A stretch of DNA of 64,000 nt from Serratia sp. UGAL515B_01 (GCF_033095805.1 NZ_CP109901.1:2542001-2606000); one strand, 5' to 3'; numbered from the stretch's first letter, positions 1 through 10,251 are shown. Made by a program: numbers and translations. Notes: generated from the sequence alone by a model not told the origin.

Positions 1-566
1 TTATTGGATTCAATACCCTTGCTGTAAGCCTCGCGCGCACCTTTGACATCGCCTTTCGCCAGCAGTACGTCTCCACGCACATCTTGCAGCATTGCTATCC
101 AGCCTTCACCTTTCACGCCATCCAGCGTTTTCAGGGCTTCATCCAGTTTTTTCTGCTGCAACTGCACACGAGCCAAGCGAAGGTTAACCATAGCCAACAA
201 GTTTTCATCCTTGGCCTGGCTTTGCGCCATCACCAATTGTTGCTCCGCTTTGGCAAAATCATTTTGCTGGGCAAAATGCTGCGCCAAATGCAATGCAGCA
301 AATACACCATAACTGTTGCTGTTAGCCTGGATAAACGTCTCTGCTACAGCAACACCTTCGGCCTTACCGGATCCCAGTGCAGTGCTCGCCTGTTCAAAAG
401 ACTGGGAGGCGGCTATCATGCTGGAGTTTTGGTGGCTCTGCCAATAACGCCAGCCAAGCAGGGCACCAATACCGAGCACAACCCCCACAGCCAAGGCTTT
501 GCCATTTTCAGCAAAGAACCGGCGCACGGCGTCAAGCTGTTCGTTTTCAGTGGTATAGACTTCCAC
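1..566 (-). CDS. yfgM: YfgM, ancillary SecYEG translocon protein (C-terminus cut off by window edge)
   Basis: Inner-membrane protein with a periplasmic TPR-like domain that associates with the SecYEG translocon and periplasmic chaperones. The reading frame starts at a GTG (564-566) preceded by an AAGGAG ribosome site and begins MEVYTTENEQ, as in enterobacterial YfgM. A cytoplasmic N-tail of about 22 residues is followed by one hydrophobic segment (about residues 23-40, GKALAVGVVLGIGALLGW) and then helical, Gln- and Ala-rich repeats. The frame is still open at base 1 after 188 codons; the family is about 206 residues long, so only a short C-terminus is missing. It lies 13 bp downstream of hisS on the same strand, probably co-transcribed. 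BamB (yfgL) would be expected next, outside the window. Confidence 0.93.
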   Translation of the reverse strand, partial: MEVYTTENEQLDAVRRFFAENGKALAVGVVLGIGALLGWRYWQSHQNSSMIAASQSFEQASTALGSGKAEGVAVAETFIQANSNSYGVFAALHLAQHFAQQNDFAKAEQQLVMAQSQAKDENLLAMVNLRLARVQLQQKKLDEALKTLDGVKGEGWIAMLQDVRGDVLLAKGDVKGAREAYSKGIESN

Positions 567-579
567 GGTGTCCTTCTCC

Positions 580-1854
580 TTAACCTAACATCAAAGCCAG
601 ACGCGCAGCGATTTCACTTTGCGCCAGCGTTTCTTGTTCACCACTGCACAGGTCTTTAACCACAACCTGCTGCGCTGCCACTTCATTTTCACCCAGGATC
701 AGGGCAATGCGCGCCCCCCATTTATCCGCTCGGGTGATCTGTTTTTTAAAGTTGCCGCCGCCGTGGTTGGTCATCAACTTAATCTGCGGTATTGCATTAC
801 GCACCTGCTCTGCCAGGAGCATAGCAGCACTCTGAGTACCCGCACCGGAAGAGATCATATAAACGTCGACCGTTGCAGCTGCTTTGAAATCTGGGTTCAC
901 GGCTTGAACAAGCAGCACAAGGCGTTCCATCCCCATGGCAAAACCAACAGCAGGTGTGGCACGCCCTCCTAACTGTTCGACTAAACCATCATAACGACCA
1001 CCGGCACAAACTGTCCCCTGAGCACCCAAGCTGGTCGTTACCCACTCAAAGACCGTGCGGTTGTAATAATCCAGGCCACGCACCAGACGTTCGTTAACGG
1101 TATATGGGATGCCGGCATGCCGTAAAAGTTCACACAATCCGGCAAAGTGAGCTTTAGATCCTTCGTCTAAATATTCGGAAAGACGTGGTGCGTCGTTTAG
1201 CAAGGTTTGCACTTCGGGATTTTTAGAGTCTAGTACGCGCAACGGGTTGCTATACATGCGACGCTTGCAGTCTTCGTCCAGTTTTTCCTGATGCTGCTCC
1301 AGAAAAACGACCAATGCTTCACGATACTCGGCTCTCGCATCCAGCGAGCCGATGGAGTTCAGCTCCAATTTGACGTGTTCAGCAATGCCCAATGCTCTCC
1401 ACCAACGAGCACTCAGCAGGATCAGTTCAGCGTCAATGTCAGGCCCCTGCAAACCAAAAACTTCTGCTCCTAACTGATGGAATTGACGATAGCGCCCCTT
1501 CTGCGGGCGCTCATAACGAAACATCGGGCCGATGTACCATAGACGCTGTTCCTGATTGTACAGCAGACCATGTTCGATACCGGCGCGTACACAACCAGCC
1601 GTTCCTTCTGGACGCAACGTCAGGCTTTCACCATTGCGATCATCAAAGGTATACATCTCTTTTTCAACTACGTCGGTTACTTCACCGATGGCGCGTTTAA
1701 ATAACGGAGTCTGCTCTACAATCGGCAACCGGATTTCGCTATACCCATAGCCGCTCAGCACTTGCTTAAGTGTGCCTTCAATCCGCTGCCACAGTGCCGT
1801 TTCTTCCGGCAGGTAATCGTTCATGCCGCGAATGGCTTGAATGTTTTTTGCCAC
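580..1854 (-). CDS. hisS: Histidyl-tRNA synthetase
   Basis: Class II aminoacyl-tRNA synthetase that charges tRNA-His with histidine in the cytoplasm. The 424 residues match the E. coli length. Motif 2, with the [15 protein letters not shown] core, is at about residues 113-127. The histidine-specific [11 protein letters not shown] motif lies near residue 260 and the GGRYDGL motif shortly after it; the C-terminal third is the anticodon-binding domain. The start [16 protein letters not shown] is the conserved one. It sits between ispG (upstream, 196-bp gap) and yfgM (downstream, 13-bp gap), the standard enterobacterial order. Nothing unusual was seen in the coding region. Confidence 0.98.
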   Translation of the reverse strand: MAKNIQAIRGMNDYLPEETALWQRIEGTLKQVLSGYGYSEIRLPIVEQTPLFKRAIGEVTDVVEKEMYTFDDRNGESLTLRPEGTAGCVRAGIEHGLLYNQEQRLWYIGPMFRYERPQKGRYRQFHQLGAEVFGLQGPDIDAELILLSARWWRALGIAEHVKLELNSIGSLDARAEYREALVVFLEQHQEKLDEDCKRRMYSNPLRVLDSKNPEVQTLLNDAPRLSEYLDEGSKAHFAGLCELLRHAGIPYTVNERLVRGLDYYNRTVFEWVTTSLGAQGTVCAGGRYDGLVEQLGGRATPAVGFAMGMERLVLLVQAVNPDFKAAATVDVYMISSGAGTQSAAMLLAEQVRNAIPQIKLMTNHGGGNFKKQITRADKWGARIALILGENEVAAQQVVVKDLCSGEQETLAQSEIAARLALMLG

Positions 1855-2050
1855 GTGAGTTCTCTGTCCGTTTTAAATAAAATGAATCTGATTATAGGGA
1901 CTTTTTCATCCGCTGTTCAACGTGGATGCGCAGTTAAAGTCCCCGGACACATGAATCGGAGGGCTAAAAAAACCGCAGTACCGATTATATATCGCTTTCA
2001 AACGCTACAGGGTTAGAACTGCCTGTATCGCGAATGCAGTTAATTATGGC

Positions 2051-3175
2051 TTATTTATTTTCCAGCAGGTTAATCGCTATACGATTTGATTCGTCGAGCA
2101 TCGTTGCCTTGGCACGGATCTTGGCTTCCAATTGGTCGATCATCTGTTCGTTATCAAAGCGATCTTTCTGGCGTACGCCATCTTCGTAAAAACCACTCTT
2201 CTTGTGTCCCCCCGTCACACCCAGAGTAGACACCAACGCTTCGCCCGGCCCATTCACCACGCAGCCAATGATGGAAACATCCATCGGGGTAATAATGTCT
2301 TCCAGGCGCTGCTCAAGAGCATTGACGGTGCCTATAACATCGAACTCCTGACGTGAACAGGTTGGGCATGCAATAAAATTGATACCACGGGCGCGGATGC
2401 GCAATGATTTCAGAATATCGAAACCCACCTTTACTTCTTCTACAGGATCGGCCGCTAGCGAAATGCGCAGCGTATCGCCAATCCCTTCAGCCAACAGCAT
2501 ACCAAGGCCAATCGCTGACTTTACAGAGCCGCTGCGGGCACCACCGGCCTCAGTTATGCCCAAATGCAACGGTTGATCGATACGTGCGGCCAACAGTCGA
2601 TATGATTGCACGGCCAGAAACACATCAGACGCCTTTACACTCACCTTGAACCGGTCGAAATTGAGACGATCAAGAATATCAACGTGGCGCATGGCTGATT
2701 CCAGCAACGCCTCTGGCGTAGGTTCGCCGTATTTCTCCTGAATATCTTTTTCTAGCGAACCACCATTTACGCCGATACGAATCGGAATGTTTTTGTCACG
2801 CGCACAATCAACCACTGAACGAATGCGCGATTCGTTTCCGATATTACCGGGGTTGATACGCAGGCAGTCAACGCCGTACTCGGCAACCTGCAGCGCAATG
2901 CGGTAGTCGAAATGGATATCTGCAACCAACGGCACATTTACCTGTTGCTTAATCAAACGAAACGCTTCGGCGGCGTCCATGGTAGGAACTGAAACGCGAA
3001 CGATGTCGACACCCACACGTTCAAGCGCCTTGATCTGATTAACCGTCGCTTCAACATCGGTGGTGCGGGTGTTGGTCATCGATTGCACTGCAATCGGCGC
3101 ACCATCTCCAATAGGTACATTACCGACGTAAATGCGTGTTGATTTGCGACGGTTAATGGGAGCTTGGTTATGCAT
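2051..3175 (-). CDS. ispG: 4-hydroxy-3-methylbut-2-enyl diphosphate synthase (flavodoxin)
   Basis: Catalyses the next-to-last step of the MEP isoprenoid pathway, reducing MEcPP to HMBPP with a [4Fe-4S] cluster. The protein has 374 residues, close to the E. coli length. The N-terminal TIM-barrel part contains the conserved [10 protein letters not shown] start region, and the C-terminal cluster domain carries the CPTC pair near residue 270 and the [10 protein letters not shown] motif near residue 305, which supply the three cluster cysteines. It lies 47 bp downstream of rodZ on the same strand, which fits a pilW-rodZ-ispG transcription unit. As an iron-sulfur enzyme it depends on the isc operon found further along in this window. 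Confidence 0.98.
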   Translation of the reverse strand: MHNQAPINRRKSTRIYVGNVPIGDGAPIAVQSMTNTRTTDVEATVNQIKALERVGVDIVRVSVPTMDAAEAFRLIKQQVNVPLVADIHFDYRIALQVAEYGVDCLRINPGNIGNESRIRSVVDCARDKNIPIRIGVNGGSLEKDIQEKYGEPTPEALLESAMRHVDILDRLNFDRFKVSVKASDVFLAVQSYRLLAARIDQPLHLGITEAGGARSGSVKSAIGLGMLLAEGIGDTLRISLAADPVEEVKVGFDILKSLRIRARGINFIACPTCSRQEFDVIGTVNALEQRLEDIITPMDVSIIGCVVNGPGEALVSTLGVTGGHKKSGFYEDGVRQKDRFDNEQMIDQLEAKIRAKATMLDESNRIAINLLENK

Positions 3176-3222
3176 TACTCACTCTCCACTGCTGCTCTGA
3201 CATAACGACAATTGCCACCCAA

Positions 3223-4194
3223 TTACTGCGCGGGAATGGTTAGACGAGCAACACGGTTTGAACTAACGAACCGGCTTAAATCGACCGGCTTACCCTGAAA
3301 TTGGATCTGTACTACGGCCGGTGCACCGATTGTAAGTTTATAAGGTGCAGTTCCCGACAAATTCAGCCTTGCCCCCCCTTTCTGGATACCACTGAACAAG
3401 GTCTTGCCCGTCGCGTCTGTCACCTGCAACCAACAGTCGCCAGAAAAATCCAGCATCAATCCATTGGCATCTTCCGCAGAAGCAGCTACGCCAGCCTCGC
3501 CGGTAGGCAACTGAGTCTGGATCGTTGGCGCCGTTATCTCTGGAATAGTGGCCTGACTTGGTGCAACGACGTCCGGTTGCTGCGCCAACGCAGCGGGTAT
3601 CTGTTGAGGCGTCGCAGCGCTAGCGCTGGCCTCTACAGGGCTTTCTGATGCAGTATGGGAATCAACCGTAACAGCATCGTTATCAAGGCTATTACTAGCC
3701 AAAGAAACGGGTTGTCCTTCGTTATTCTGGGAAAGCTGAGCCGAAGATTGATCGGCCATGGTGGCGATCTCTTCCTGCTGAACCTTATGATTTTGCCACC
3801 ACCAAGCACCTGTTAATCCTATAACTACAAGGAAAATTAGCCAGGTAAAGCTCATCAGCCAACCATCACGCTTTTTACGGCGCTTGCCCAGAGAAAAACT
3901 CTGCATCTGAGCCACTTTAGCGACTTTAACAGGTGCATACCCGGCAATAGCCGGCAACAATTCATCCTCGGGTAAATGCACCAGTTTGGCATAGGAGCGG
4001 ATATAACCACGCGAGAACGTTGAAGCAAGGTCGGCTTCAATGTTGTCTTCTTCGATGTCACGCACGGTAGACAATTTGAGACACAAACGTTCCGCAACAG
4101 TTCGTTGACTCAGCCCGAGCTGTTCACGAGCCTGTCGCAGGCGTTGGCCTGTCGTCATAGAGACGGTTTTATCTTGAGAGTCTTCAGTATTCAT
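3223..4194 (-). CDS. rodZ: Cytoskeletal/morphogenesis protein RodZ
   Basis: Bitopic inner-membrane protein that links MreB filaments to the elongasome and helps keep rod shape. Visible parts, in order: an N-terminal Cro/CI-type helix-turn-helix (about residues 15-75, [20 protein letters not shown]), a basic stretch (KRRKKRD, 104-110), one transmembrane helix (about 111-133), a low-complexity Ser/Ala/Pro/Gln linker (about 140-230) and a C-terminal beta domain of the DUF4115 type. The total of 323 residues is normal. It overlaps the end of the upstream pilW gene by 11 bp, indicating translational coupling, and is followed by ispG. Confidence 0.96.
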   Translation of the reverse strand: MNTEDSQDKTVSMTTGQRLRQAREQLGLSQRTVAERLCLKLSTVRDIEEDNIEADLASTFSRGYIRSYAKLVHLPEDELLPAIAGYAPVKVAKVAQMQSFSLGKRRKKRDGWLMSFTWLIFLVVIGLTGAWWWQNHKVQQEEIATMADQSSAQLSQNNEGQPVSLASNSLDNDAVTVDSHTASESPVEASASAATPQQIPAALAQQPDVVAPSQATIPEITAPTIQTQLPTGEAGVAASAEDANGLMLDFSGDCWLQVTDATGKTLFSGIQKGGARLNLSGTAPYKLTIGAPAVVQIQFQGKPVDLSRFVSSNRVARLTIPAQ

Positions 4195-4933
4195 TAGCTA
4201 AGAACTGCTGGTACTGTTTGGATTGTGGAAAACTTCGCGCTAACTGTTTGCCATAGCGCTGAACGCTATCCTGACGGCCCGCTAACGCGGCGAAACGAAT
4301 CTGTAACCATAAACTATCGGCACTGGCCGGTAGTACATGTTGGTAACTGTCTAATAAAAGTTGCGACTGCGCGCGTTTCCCTTCTCCAAATTGCTTTTCT
4401 GCTTCTAGAAGCAGTTGTGCCCCTTTGTCCGGATCGATTTTCAAAGCACGCGTTAATAATTTGCGTGCTTCATCGTTCTGACCAGCTTTTAGGAAACAGT
4501 AACCTGCATTTTCCAGACTGTCGGCAACATGGTTATAATCTTGCGCTTGTGCGGCAGCGCTAAACTGCTGTTGTGCCGATACATACTGCCCTAAACTGCA
4601 GAGAAACGCACCGTAATTATTCAATACTGCACCATTACCTGGCGCAAGTTTAAGTGCTTGTTGATAGCGTTGTTCAGCAGCAACATCATCGCCTATCTGC
4701 TGAGAGTAGAGTGCCATACCCAGCTGGGCTCGATAATCCTCGGGAGCTGCATCAAGCGCTTTTTGTAGATTCGGTAACGCTGCCTGCATATCTCCCTGTT
4801 TCAGATACTCCAGCCCCAATTGTAATCGCGTCTGGCCAGCGGCTACCGATGACGCGTCTTTATCCGGCACCGAGCTCGAACAACCTGCAAGCAAACTGGA
4901 TGCCAATAACACACAACACCATTTCAGCTTCAT
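4184..4933 (-). CDS. pilW: PilW-type TPR lipoprotein (type IV pilus biogenesis/stability family)
   Basis: Predicted outer-membrane lipoprotein. The signal peptide ends in a lipobox, LLAGC, with the lipidated cysteine at residue 18. The mature part is a chain of TPR repeats; recognisable ones include [20 protein letters not shown] and [20 protein letters not shown]. The family takes its name from PilW/PilF, which assists type IV secretin assembly. No pilus genes are near it here, and the gene sits in the conserved rlmN-pilW-rodZ-ispG order, so a pilus role in this organism is inferred from family only. It overlaps rodZ by 11 bp. Confidence 0.9.
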   Translation of the reverse strand: MKLKWCCVLLASSLLAGCSSSVPDKDASSVAAGQTRLQLGLEYLKQGDMQAALPNLQKALDAAPEDYRAQLGMALYSQQIGDDVAAEQRYQQALKLAPGNGAVLNNYGAFLCSLGQYVSAQQQFSAAAQAQDYNHVADSLENAGYCFLKAGQNDEARKLLTRALKIDPDKGAQLLLEAEKQFGEGKRAQSQLLLDSYQHVLPASADSLWLQIRFAALAGRQDSVQRYGKQLARSFPQSKQYQQFLANEY

Positions 4934-5029
4934 GCTGCACTCACTTCCTCACCTAATGTTACCCGATTACCCTGAGGAATAATTCTCACATAACAGGCTG
5001 TTAGATAACAAAAATTTACAATATAGGAA

Positions 5030-6226
5030 TCAGACCGTTCGTATATTGATAGGTTCCCCGACCATCTTTTTTTTCAGGGTGCGTTTGGTACGATCGATCA
5101 CATCTCCCGCTAACTGCCCGCAAGCTGCATCAATATCATCACCACGGGTTTTACGAACAATAGTCGTAAAGCCATATTCCATCAACACCTTAGAGAAACG
5201 ATCTACACGACTGTTGGAACTACGGCCATAAGGTGCGCCAGGGAACGGGTTCCATGGGATCAGGTTGATCTTGCAGGGCGTATCCTTTAATACTTCCGCC
5301 AATTGATGCGCATCGTCGGTGCTGTCGTTGATGTGGTCTAACATCACGTACTCTACGGTAACACGACCCTGATTGGCATTGGATTTATCTAAATATCGGC
5401 GTACAGCAGCCAGGAAAGTTTCAATATTATATTTGCGGTTGATCGGTACGATCTCGTCGCGGATTTTGTCATTCGGTGCATGAAGTGAAATAGCTAACGC
5501 CACATCAATCATATCACCCAATTTATCCAGTGCAGGAACAACGCCAGAAGTCGACAAGGTGACACGGCGTTTTGACAGACCGAAACCAAAGTCGTCCAGC
5601 ATGATCTCCATGGCCGGAACCACATTATTCAGGTTGAGCAACGGCTCTCCCATGCCCATCATCACCACGTTGGTGATTGGGCGCTGACCCGTCACTTTCA
5701 GGGCGCCAATGATTTTAGCAGCACGCCATACCTGGCCGATAATTTCAGACACTCGCAAATTGCGGTTAAAGCCCTGCTGTGCTGTTGAACAGAATTTGCA
5801 CTCTAGGGCACATCCCACCTGCGATGAAACGCACAAGGTAGCACGATCAGCCTCAGGGATATATACGGTTTCGACCTGTTGATCGCCAACTCTGATAGCC
5901 CATTTGATAGTACCATCGGCAGAACGCTGCTCCTCGGCCACTTCCGGCGCACGAATTTCAGCCACGCTTTGTAATTTATTGCGCAGGACTTTATTGATAT
6001 CGGTCATTTGCTCGAAATCATCACAGCAGTAATGATACATCCACTTCATGACCTGATCGGCACGGAACGGTTTTTCACCCATCTTGGCGAAAAACTCACG
6101 CATTTGCTGACGATTCAAATCCAGCAGGTTAATTTTGGCCGTAGCCGGTTGTTCCGTTTGAGCGGATTGCTCAGTCAGTGAATGATCTTCAGACAAGGTG
6201 TGCTCGGATGCGATGGTTTCTAACAT
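5030..6226 (-). CDS. rlmN: Dual-specificity 23S rRNA/tRNA adenine-C2 methyltransferase RlmN
   Basis: Radical-SAM enzyme that methylates C2 of A2503 in 23S rRNA and of A37 in several tRNAs. The CxxxCxxC cluster motif is at C139, C143 and C146. Conserved downstream elements are the [11 protein letters not shown] motif and, near the C-terminus, the [11 protein letters not shown] motif holding the cysteine that forms the transient methylated intermediate. The length of 398 residues includes an N-terminal tail (about residues 1-32) rich in Glu, Ser and Gln that is typical of enterobacterial forms. It is a single gene on the minus strand, with 96 bp to pilW downstream. Confidence 0.97.
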   Translation of the reverse strand: MLETIASEHTLSEDHSLTEQSAQTEQPATAKINLLDLNRQQMREFFAKMGEKPFRADQVMKWMYHYCCDDFEQMTDINKVLRNKLQSVAEIRAPEVAEEQRSADGTIKWAIRVGDQQVETVYIPEADRATLCVSSQVGCALECKFCSTAQQGFNRNLRVSEIIGQVWRAAKIIGALKVTGQRPITNVVMMGMGEPLLNLNNVVPAMEIMLDDFGFGLSKRRVTLSTSGVVPALDKLGDMIDVALAISLHAPNDKIRDEIVPINRKYNIETFLAAVRRYLDKSNANQGRVTVEYVMLDHINDSTDDAHQLAEVLKDTPCKINLIPWNPFPGAPYGRSSNSRVDRFSKVLMEYGFTTIVRKTRGDDIDAACGQLAGDVIDRTKRTLKKKMVGEPINIRTV

Positions 6227-6316
6227 AATGATCTCTTGGCCTCGTTGTTACACGTTATGGCTCAAAGGAATGGAAAGTAAGTGTGTTACTCCCCGCGGCT
6301 TGAATAGCAACGGTGA

Positions 6317-6352
6317 TATACTCTAAACAATTCAAGCTACATGGCGAGTATA
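6317..6352. repeat. Internally deleted ERIC remnant (36 bp)
   Basis: This short sequence starts TATACTCTAAACAATTC and ends GGCGAGTATA. These are the two ends of an ERIC element with nearly all of the interior missing. It lies in the 317-bp gap between rlmN and ndk. Apart from this remnant I see no gene or clear terminator in that gap. Confidence 0.6.
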
Positions 6353-6543
6353 AAACACGCCCCAGATAAGATGACTCACCCGGGGCGCAGCATTGTACAA
6401 ATTTTGTGAGCAGGTTTCCACGTCTTAACGCCTTTCACGGCATTTATATTTCATCAGCCGGTAAGTGACCGTCTCTACTGGGTAAAAACCTCTCGAACCT
6501 GATGAATTTCAAACCCTATACAGTTTGAAAAACGTTAGGACGA

Positions 6544-6969
6544 TTAACGTGGGCAGATTTCGCTTTCGGTAAAGAAGTAAGCGATTTCGCGCTGAGCAGA
6601 TTCCACTGCGTCTGAACCGTGAACGGCGTTAGCAGTGAAGCTATCTGCATAGTCAGCACGCAGCGTACCTGCCAGTGCGTTGTCCGGGTTGGTTGCCCCC
6701 ATAATGTCACGGTTACGCTGTACTGCGTTTTCCGCTTCCAAAACCTGAACCACAATCGGGCCAGAGGTCATGAACTCAACCAGACCATCGAAGAAAGGAC
6801 GGCCTTTGTGCTCGGCATAAAAGCCTTCGGCTTGTTCACGAGTGAGACGCAGCATTTTAGCAGCGATGATTTTAAAACCAGCGCGCTCGAAACGAGCATA
6901 GATGGCGCCGATATCATTGTTAGCAACAGCGTTTGGTTTAATGATGGAAAAGGTACGTTCTACGGTCAT
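6544..6969 (-). CDS. ndk: Nucleoside diphosphate kinase
   Basis: Transfers the terminal phosphate between nucleoside di- and triphosphates through a phosphohistidine intermediate, balancing NTP and dNTP pools. The active-site histidine is H117 in the NAVHGSD motif. The N-terminal [11 protein letters not shown] motif and the central [11 protein letters not shown] motif are intact. At 141 residues it is near the 143 of E. coli. In E. coli pbpC and yfhM lie between ndk and sseB; here the 306-bp gap holds only an ERIC element. Confidence 0.98.
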   Translation of the reverse strand: MTVERTFSIIKPNAVANNDIGAIYARFERAGFKIIAAKMLRLTREQAEGFYAEHKGRPFFDGLVEFMTSGPIVVQVLEAENAVQRNRDIMGATNPDNALAGTLRADYADSFTANAVHGSDAVESAQREIAYFFTESEICPR

Positions 6970-7134
6970 GATGGCCTCTATATGACTTCCAAAACAGGCC
7001 GGACGAAAAGTGGTGTGCCGGCCTTCTCAATTGACGCAGATTATATGTGTGCTGTTAACGCTTGCCTACGGGAAAATCAACATTTCATTAAAAAAACTAT
7101 CTGAAGTCGTTATATTCGGTGACAATTGCTGATC

Positions 7135-7261
7135 TATACTCAAAATAATTCGAGTTGCTTGTAGGCGGCAACTGAGCGAAGCCCCAAGAGCTTACTCAGG
7201 TAAGTGACTGGGGTGAACGAAGGCAGTCAACACCCAAGCAACTTGAAGTATGACGAGTATA
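7135..7261. repeat. ERIC element, full length (127 bp)
   Basis: The element is exactly 127 bp, from TATACTCAAAATAATTCGAG to ATGACGAGTATA. It has the ERIC core AGCTTACTCAGGTAAGTGACTGGGGTGA and imperfect inverted-repeat ends. It occupies most of the ndk-sseB gap and ends 14 bp from the sseB stop codon, so sseB messages could carry it as a folded 3' end. Confidence 0.92.
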
Positions 7262-7275
7262 GGTCTTTGCAACAG

Positions 7276-8109
7276 TTACTGAGTGGTATCGGTCGATGGG
7301 ATCACATTACGCAACCAGCTTCCCCAGCGGCGCTGGTAGAAAGGCTGGGTGTGAGTGATCATATAGTGGCTGACGCCGCGATCCTTTTCGGAGACCAAAC
7401 AAAAATCAACCGGCTCATCGTTCGGCGCTGTCTCGCTGGCTACGCTACCCGCTTCGTTGATCAGGATTTCAATTTCGGCCTGTTCACCATCCACTTCCAG
7501 CCCGACCAGCAGATTCGGTTTCTCGTCAACGGCACGATCGTGCATTAACGCTAGAAAAGCTCGACGAACCGGCTTACGTTGGCTGAACAAGGTGGTGAGC
7601 GCGTCTACCATCGCTGAAGGATACTCTTGCGGCTGCCCCAGCAGGATCTGGGTTTCCTTGTCGATATAACGCTCTCCCGGTTTTATAACGCCTCCTGTAG
7701 CCAACAGCATGGTAATTTCATCTGGAAAGAATTCTTTACCGTACTCTGCCTTAGGGTTGAGGAACAGATCAGCCCCTTGCGTGATCTCAAAGAGGACGCG
7801 CGCGGGCATAGCGATAAAAGGCTGCTCATCTTCGACCGCTTTTTGCAACATTTTCAGCGAAGTGAAAAAAGGAATAATGCTACTACCATCCTGCTTTTCC
7901 CAGTGCTGAATATTCACCGGCGTTTCAGCATTCAAGATAGTCTCAGCTTCCTGCTGCACCTGCTCACTGTCACCCAGAATGTATACCGTTGAATCCAATA
8001 ACTCGCGGAAAAATGCCGGACGGTGTGCCGGCCCCGAAACCGCCAGTTTCAGAAGGCGTTCAAGCTCATTTTCGCCCGGAACGGCGTCATCGTGGTGGTG
8101 GGAACTCAT
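7276..8109 (-). CDS. sseB: SseB family protein (enhanced serine sensitivity)
   Basis: Member of the SseB family, named for the enhanced serine sensitivity seen when E. coli sseB is overexpressed; its biochemical role is not established. The N-terminal SseB domain includes the conserved NELERLLKLAVSGPAHRPAFF region, and a C-terminal SseB_C domain follows. I chose the ATG at 8107-8109 because a GGAG site precedes it at good spacing. An in-frame TTG four codons earlier overlaps that ribosome site. From this start the protein has 277 residues. It follows pepB by 73 bp; that gap contains a perfect 26-bp palindrome. Confidence 0.88.
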   Translation of the reverse strand: MSSHHHDDAVPGENELERLLKLAVSGPAHRPAFFRELLDSTVYILGDSEQVQQEAETILNAETPVNIQHWEKQDGSSIIPFFTSLKMLQKAVEDEQPFIAMPARVLFEITQGADLFLNPKAEYGKEFFPDEITMLLATGGVIKPGERYIDKETQILLGQPQEYPSAMVDALTTLFSQRKPVRRAFLALMHDRAVDEKPNLLVGLEVDGEQAEIEILINEAGSVASETAPNDEPVDFCLVSEKDRGVSHYMITHTQPFYQRRWGSWLRNVIPSTDTTQ

Positions 8110-8126
8110 TGCCAACTCCAATATAT

Positions 8127-8152
8127 TAAGGGTTCAGCATGCTGAACCCTTA
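8127..8152. repeat. Perfect 26-bp palindrome between pepB and sseB
   Basis: The sequence TAAGGGTTCAGCA is followed directly by its exact reverse complement. In RNA it would form a strong hairpin just upstream of the sseB ribosome site. No T-run follows on the minus strand, so it is not a standard terminator. It may be a processing or attenuation hairpin, or a protein-binding site. Confidence 0.7.
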
Positions 8153-8182
8153 TGGGGAAATGTTGTTTTAACCTGCCTGCTA

Positions 8183-9478
8183 TTATCTGGCTTTGCTCAA
8201 CAGCAGATTAGCCAGGGTGCGCACACCCAATCCGGTAGCCCCCGCAGACCACTGTTCAACAGCGCCTTTACGGTAAGTTGCGGAGCAATCGATGTGCAAC
8301 CAGCCTGTTTGATAGTTTTTCACAAAATGCGATAGGAATGCAGCTGCGGTACTGGCACCTGCGGTATAAGCAGCTCCGGCAACGTTGTTCAGATCGGCAA
8401 AATTGGATGGCAACTGGTTACGGTGGAACTCCGCCAGCGGCAAACGCCAGAATGGCTCGTGTTCAACATCGGCACTGGCCAACACTTGTTGCGCCAATGC
8501 ATCGTCAAAACTGAACAACGCGTGGTAGTCATTGCCAACAGCCATTTTAGCCGCGCCGGTCAACGTTGCGCAGTCGATGATAAGCGTCGGATTTTGCTCA
8601 CTGGCATCGATCAGACCATCGGCCAACACTAAACGCCCTTCCGCATCAGTATTCATCACCTCAACAGTCTTGCCATTGCGGTAGCGAATAATATCACCCA
8701 GTTTGAACGCGTTCCCGCTTACCAGATTGTCTGCACAACACAGATAGAGTTTAACGCGTTGCTGAAGGCCACGTGCTGCAGCCAATGCCAGCGCACCAGT
8801 AATAGTCGCAGCCCCACCCATATCAGACTTCATCGAGTCCATAAACGCGCTCTGTTTTAGGCTGTAGCCACCAGAGTCAAACGTAATACCCTTACCGACC
8901 AGGCAGGCAAACACCGGTGCATCAGGATCCCCCGTTGGGTTAAAGTCTAACGCCAGCAGAACAGGTGAACGATCAGAACCACGGCCCACGGTGTGCAAAC
9001 CGGCGTAGTTTTGCTCGCGCAGATCTTCACCTTTGGTAATCCGGTAACTGACCGCATCACAGGCAACATCACACATCAAGTCAATAGCTCGGGTGGCTAA
9101 TTGCTCTGGCCCCAGTTCTTCGGCTGGCAGATTGATAGTGTCGCGTACCCAGTCGATAATTTTCAAACGCTGTTCCAGCTCTTTGCGTTCAACTTCCGGC
9201 AATTCTGCCCAATCAACGCTACGCAGCCCTTTTGGCCCACGGAAACCTTGCCAGAATGCCCAGCTTTGCTCCAGCCCCCAGCCTTCTCCGGCCAGTTTCA
9301 CTTTTTTGATCCCCTGACCATCAATCTTACGAGCTGCACGCTGTATAGTGCTCAATTTGTCATTAGCTGTCAGATGAATAGTCATGCCTTTATCTTGGCT
9401 ACTCAGTATTGCCTTTTCACCCCAGCGAGCATCAGCGGGTTGCAGTGATAGCGTGATCTGCATGATTTCAGTTGTCAT
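8183..9478 (-). CDS. pepB: Peptidase B (M17 leucyl aminopeptidase family)
   Basis: Cytosolic metallo-aminopeptidase of family M17 that takes part in peptide turnover. The signature NTDAEGRL lies at residues 276-283 and contains metal-binding Asp and Glu. Other metal and catalytic positions fall in the [14 protein letters not shown] (about 195-208) and MKSDMGGAA (216-224) motifs. The protein has 431 residues, near the 427 of E. coli PepB. It lies downstream of iscX and upstream of sseB, as in E. coli; a terminator after iscX separates it from the isc operon. Confidence 0.96.
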   Translation of the reverse strand: MTTEIMQITLSLQPADARWGEKAILSSQDKGMTIHLTANDKLSTIQRAARKIDGQGIKKVKLAGEGWGLEQSWAFWQGFRGPKGLRSVDWAELPEVERKELEQRLKIIDWVRDTINLPAEELGPEQLATRAIDLMCDVACDAVSYRITKGEDLREQNYAGLHTVGRGSDRSPVLLALDFNPTGDPDAPVFACLVGKGITFDSGGYSLKQSAFMDSMKSDMGGAATITGALALAAARGLQQRVKLYLCCADNLVSGNAFKLGDIIRYRNGKTVEVMNTDAEGRLVLADGLIDASEQNPTLIIDCATLTGAAKMAVGNDYHALFSFDDALAQQVLASADVEHEPFWRLPLAEFHRNQLPSNFADLNNVAGAAYTAGASTAAAFLSHFVKNYQTGWLHIDCSATYRKGAVEQWSAGATGLGVRTLANLLLSKAR

Positions 9479-9514
9479 AGCCTTACTCCGGAATATTATT
9501 TTCCTAATCTTTCC

Positions 9515-9549
9515 TAAAAAAATAAATGGGCCGCCATAGGCAGCCCATT
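9515..9549 (-). terminator. Rho-independent terminator of the isc operon
   Basis: On the minus strand a stem with arms AATGGGC and GCCCATT (plus inner CC/GG pairs) is followed by TATTTTTTT. It starts a few bases after the iscX stop codon, so it probably ends the iscRSUA-hscBA-fdx-iscX transcript. Confidence 0.8.
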
Positions 9550-9556
9550 AAGTTAG

Positions 9557-9757
9557 TTACTCCGCTTCATCCAACCAGACCAGCAGGATCGCTTCCAATA
9601 TTTTTTCATTGGATGCTTGCGGATCGTCATCAAACTCTTCGAGATCGCAGATCCATTGGTGCATATCGGTAAAACGTACGGTTTTCGGATCGGTATCTGG
9701 ATAGGCATCGTAGAGTGCTTCGCCGATTTCCCTGCTGTCTGTCCACTTCAGTCCCAT
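9557..9757 (-). CDS. iscX: Iron-sulfur assembly protein IscX
   Basis: Small acidic protein that binds IscS and iron and adjusts cluster assembly. The ATG at 9755-9757 gives 66 residues beginning [17 protein letters not shown], the same length and start as E. coli. An ATG three codons earlier directly abuts the GGAG ribosome site and is too close to be used well. The [20 protein letters not shown] core is intact. It is the last gene of the isc operon; the 156-bp gap from fdx is unusually long for this operon and contains a stem-loop. Confidence 0.95.
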   Translation of the reverse strand: MGLKWTDSREIGEALYDAYPDTDPKTVRFTDMHQWICDLEEFDDDPQASNEKILEAILLVWLDEAE

Positions 9758-9813
9758 AATAGTCATCTCCTCAAGGAAAGTGCTTCAGTGGCGTAGCGAA
9801 AGCTGTTTTACCA

Positions 9814-9874
9814 TAGGCAGCGCAAAGGAACCGGGGTGTACAGCAAGTACAAAAGGCTCCAGAGCACTGCCCTA
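9814..9874. repeat. Stem-loop in the fdx-iscX gap
   Basis: Arms TAGGCAGCGC (9814-9823) and GCACTGCCCTA (9864-9874) can pair with one bulge and one wobble. An inner GTAC/GTAC pair lies around 9838-9850. I do not recognise the repeat family. It would fold in the isc transcript between fdx and iscX. Confidence 0.4.
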
Positions 9875-9913
9875 GGCTAAAATGCTAAGCGCAGCAGCCT
9901 AATGAGATACTTT

Positions 9914-10249
9914 TTAGTGCTCACGCGCGTGATTGATGGTGTAACGCGGCATTTCCACCACCAGATCTTCATCAGTGACGCGAGCCTGGCAACTCAAGCG
10001 ACTTTCCGGTTCCAATCCCCAAGCCTTATCCAGCATGTCATCTTCCAGTTCGCTGCTTTCATCAAGGGAATCAAACCCTTCACGTACAATACAGTGACAG
10101 GTGGTACATGCACATGACTTCTCACAAGCATGCTCGATTTCAATACCGTTTCGCAGCGCAACATCGAGGATGGTTTCCCCTTTCTCCGCTTCCAGTACAG
10201 CCCCTTCAGGACAAAGATCTTGATGGGGTAGGAAAACTATTTTAGGCAT
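9914..10249 (-). CDS. fdx: [2Fe-2S] ferredoxin of the ISC system
   Basis: Adrenodoxin-type [2Fe-2S] ferredoxin that supplies electrons for cluster assembly on IscU. Cluster cysteines are seen in the CEKSCACTTCHC motif (residues about 42-53), with the fourth in LSCQARV near residue 88. At 111 residues it has the family length. It starts 2 bp after the hscA stop codon, so the two are translationally linked. It is the seventh gene of the isc operon. Confidence 0.97.
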   Translation of the reverse strand: MPKIVFLPHQDLCPEGAVLEAEKGETILDVALRNGIEIEHACEKSCACTTCHCIVREGFDSLDESSELEDDMLDKAWGLEPESRLSCQARVTDEDLVVEMPRYTINHAREH

Positions 10250-10251
10250 GG

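Noticed and set aside
84..659. Plus-strand open frame of 191 codons over yfgM/hisS
   Set aside because: It is antisense to two well-supported genes, has no family features and no ribosome site.
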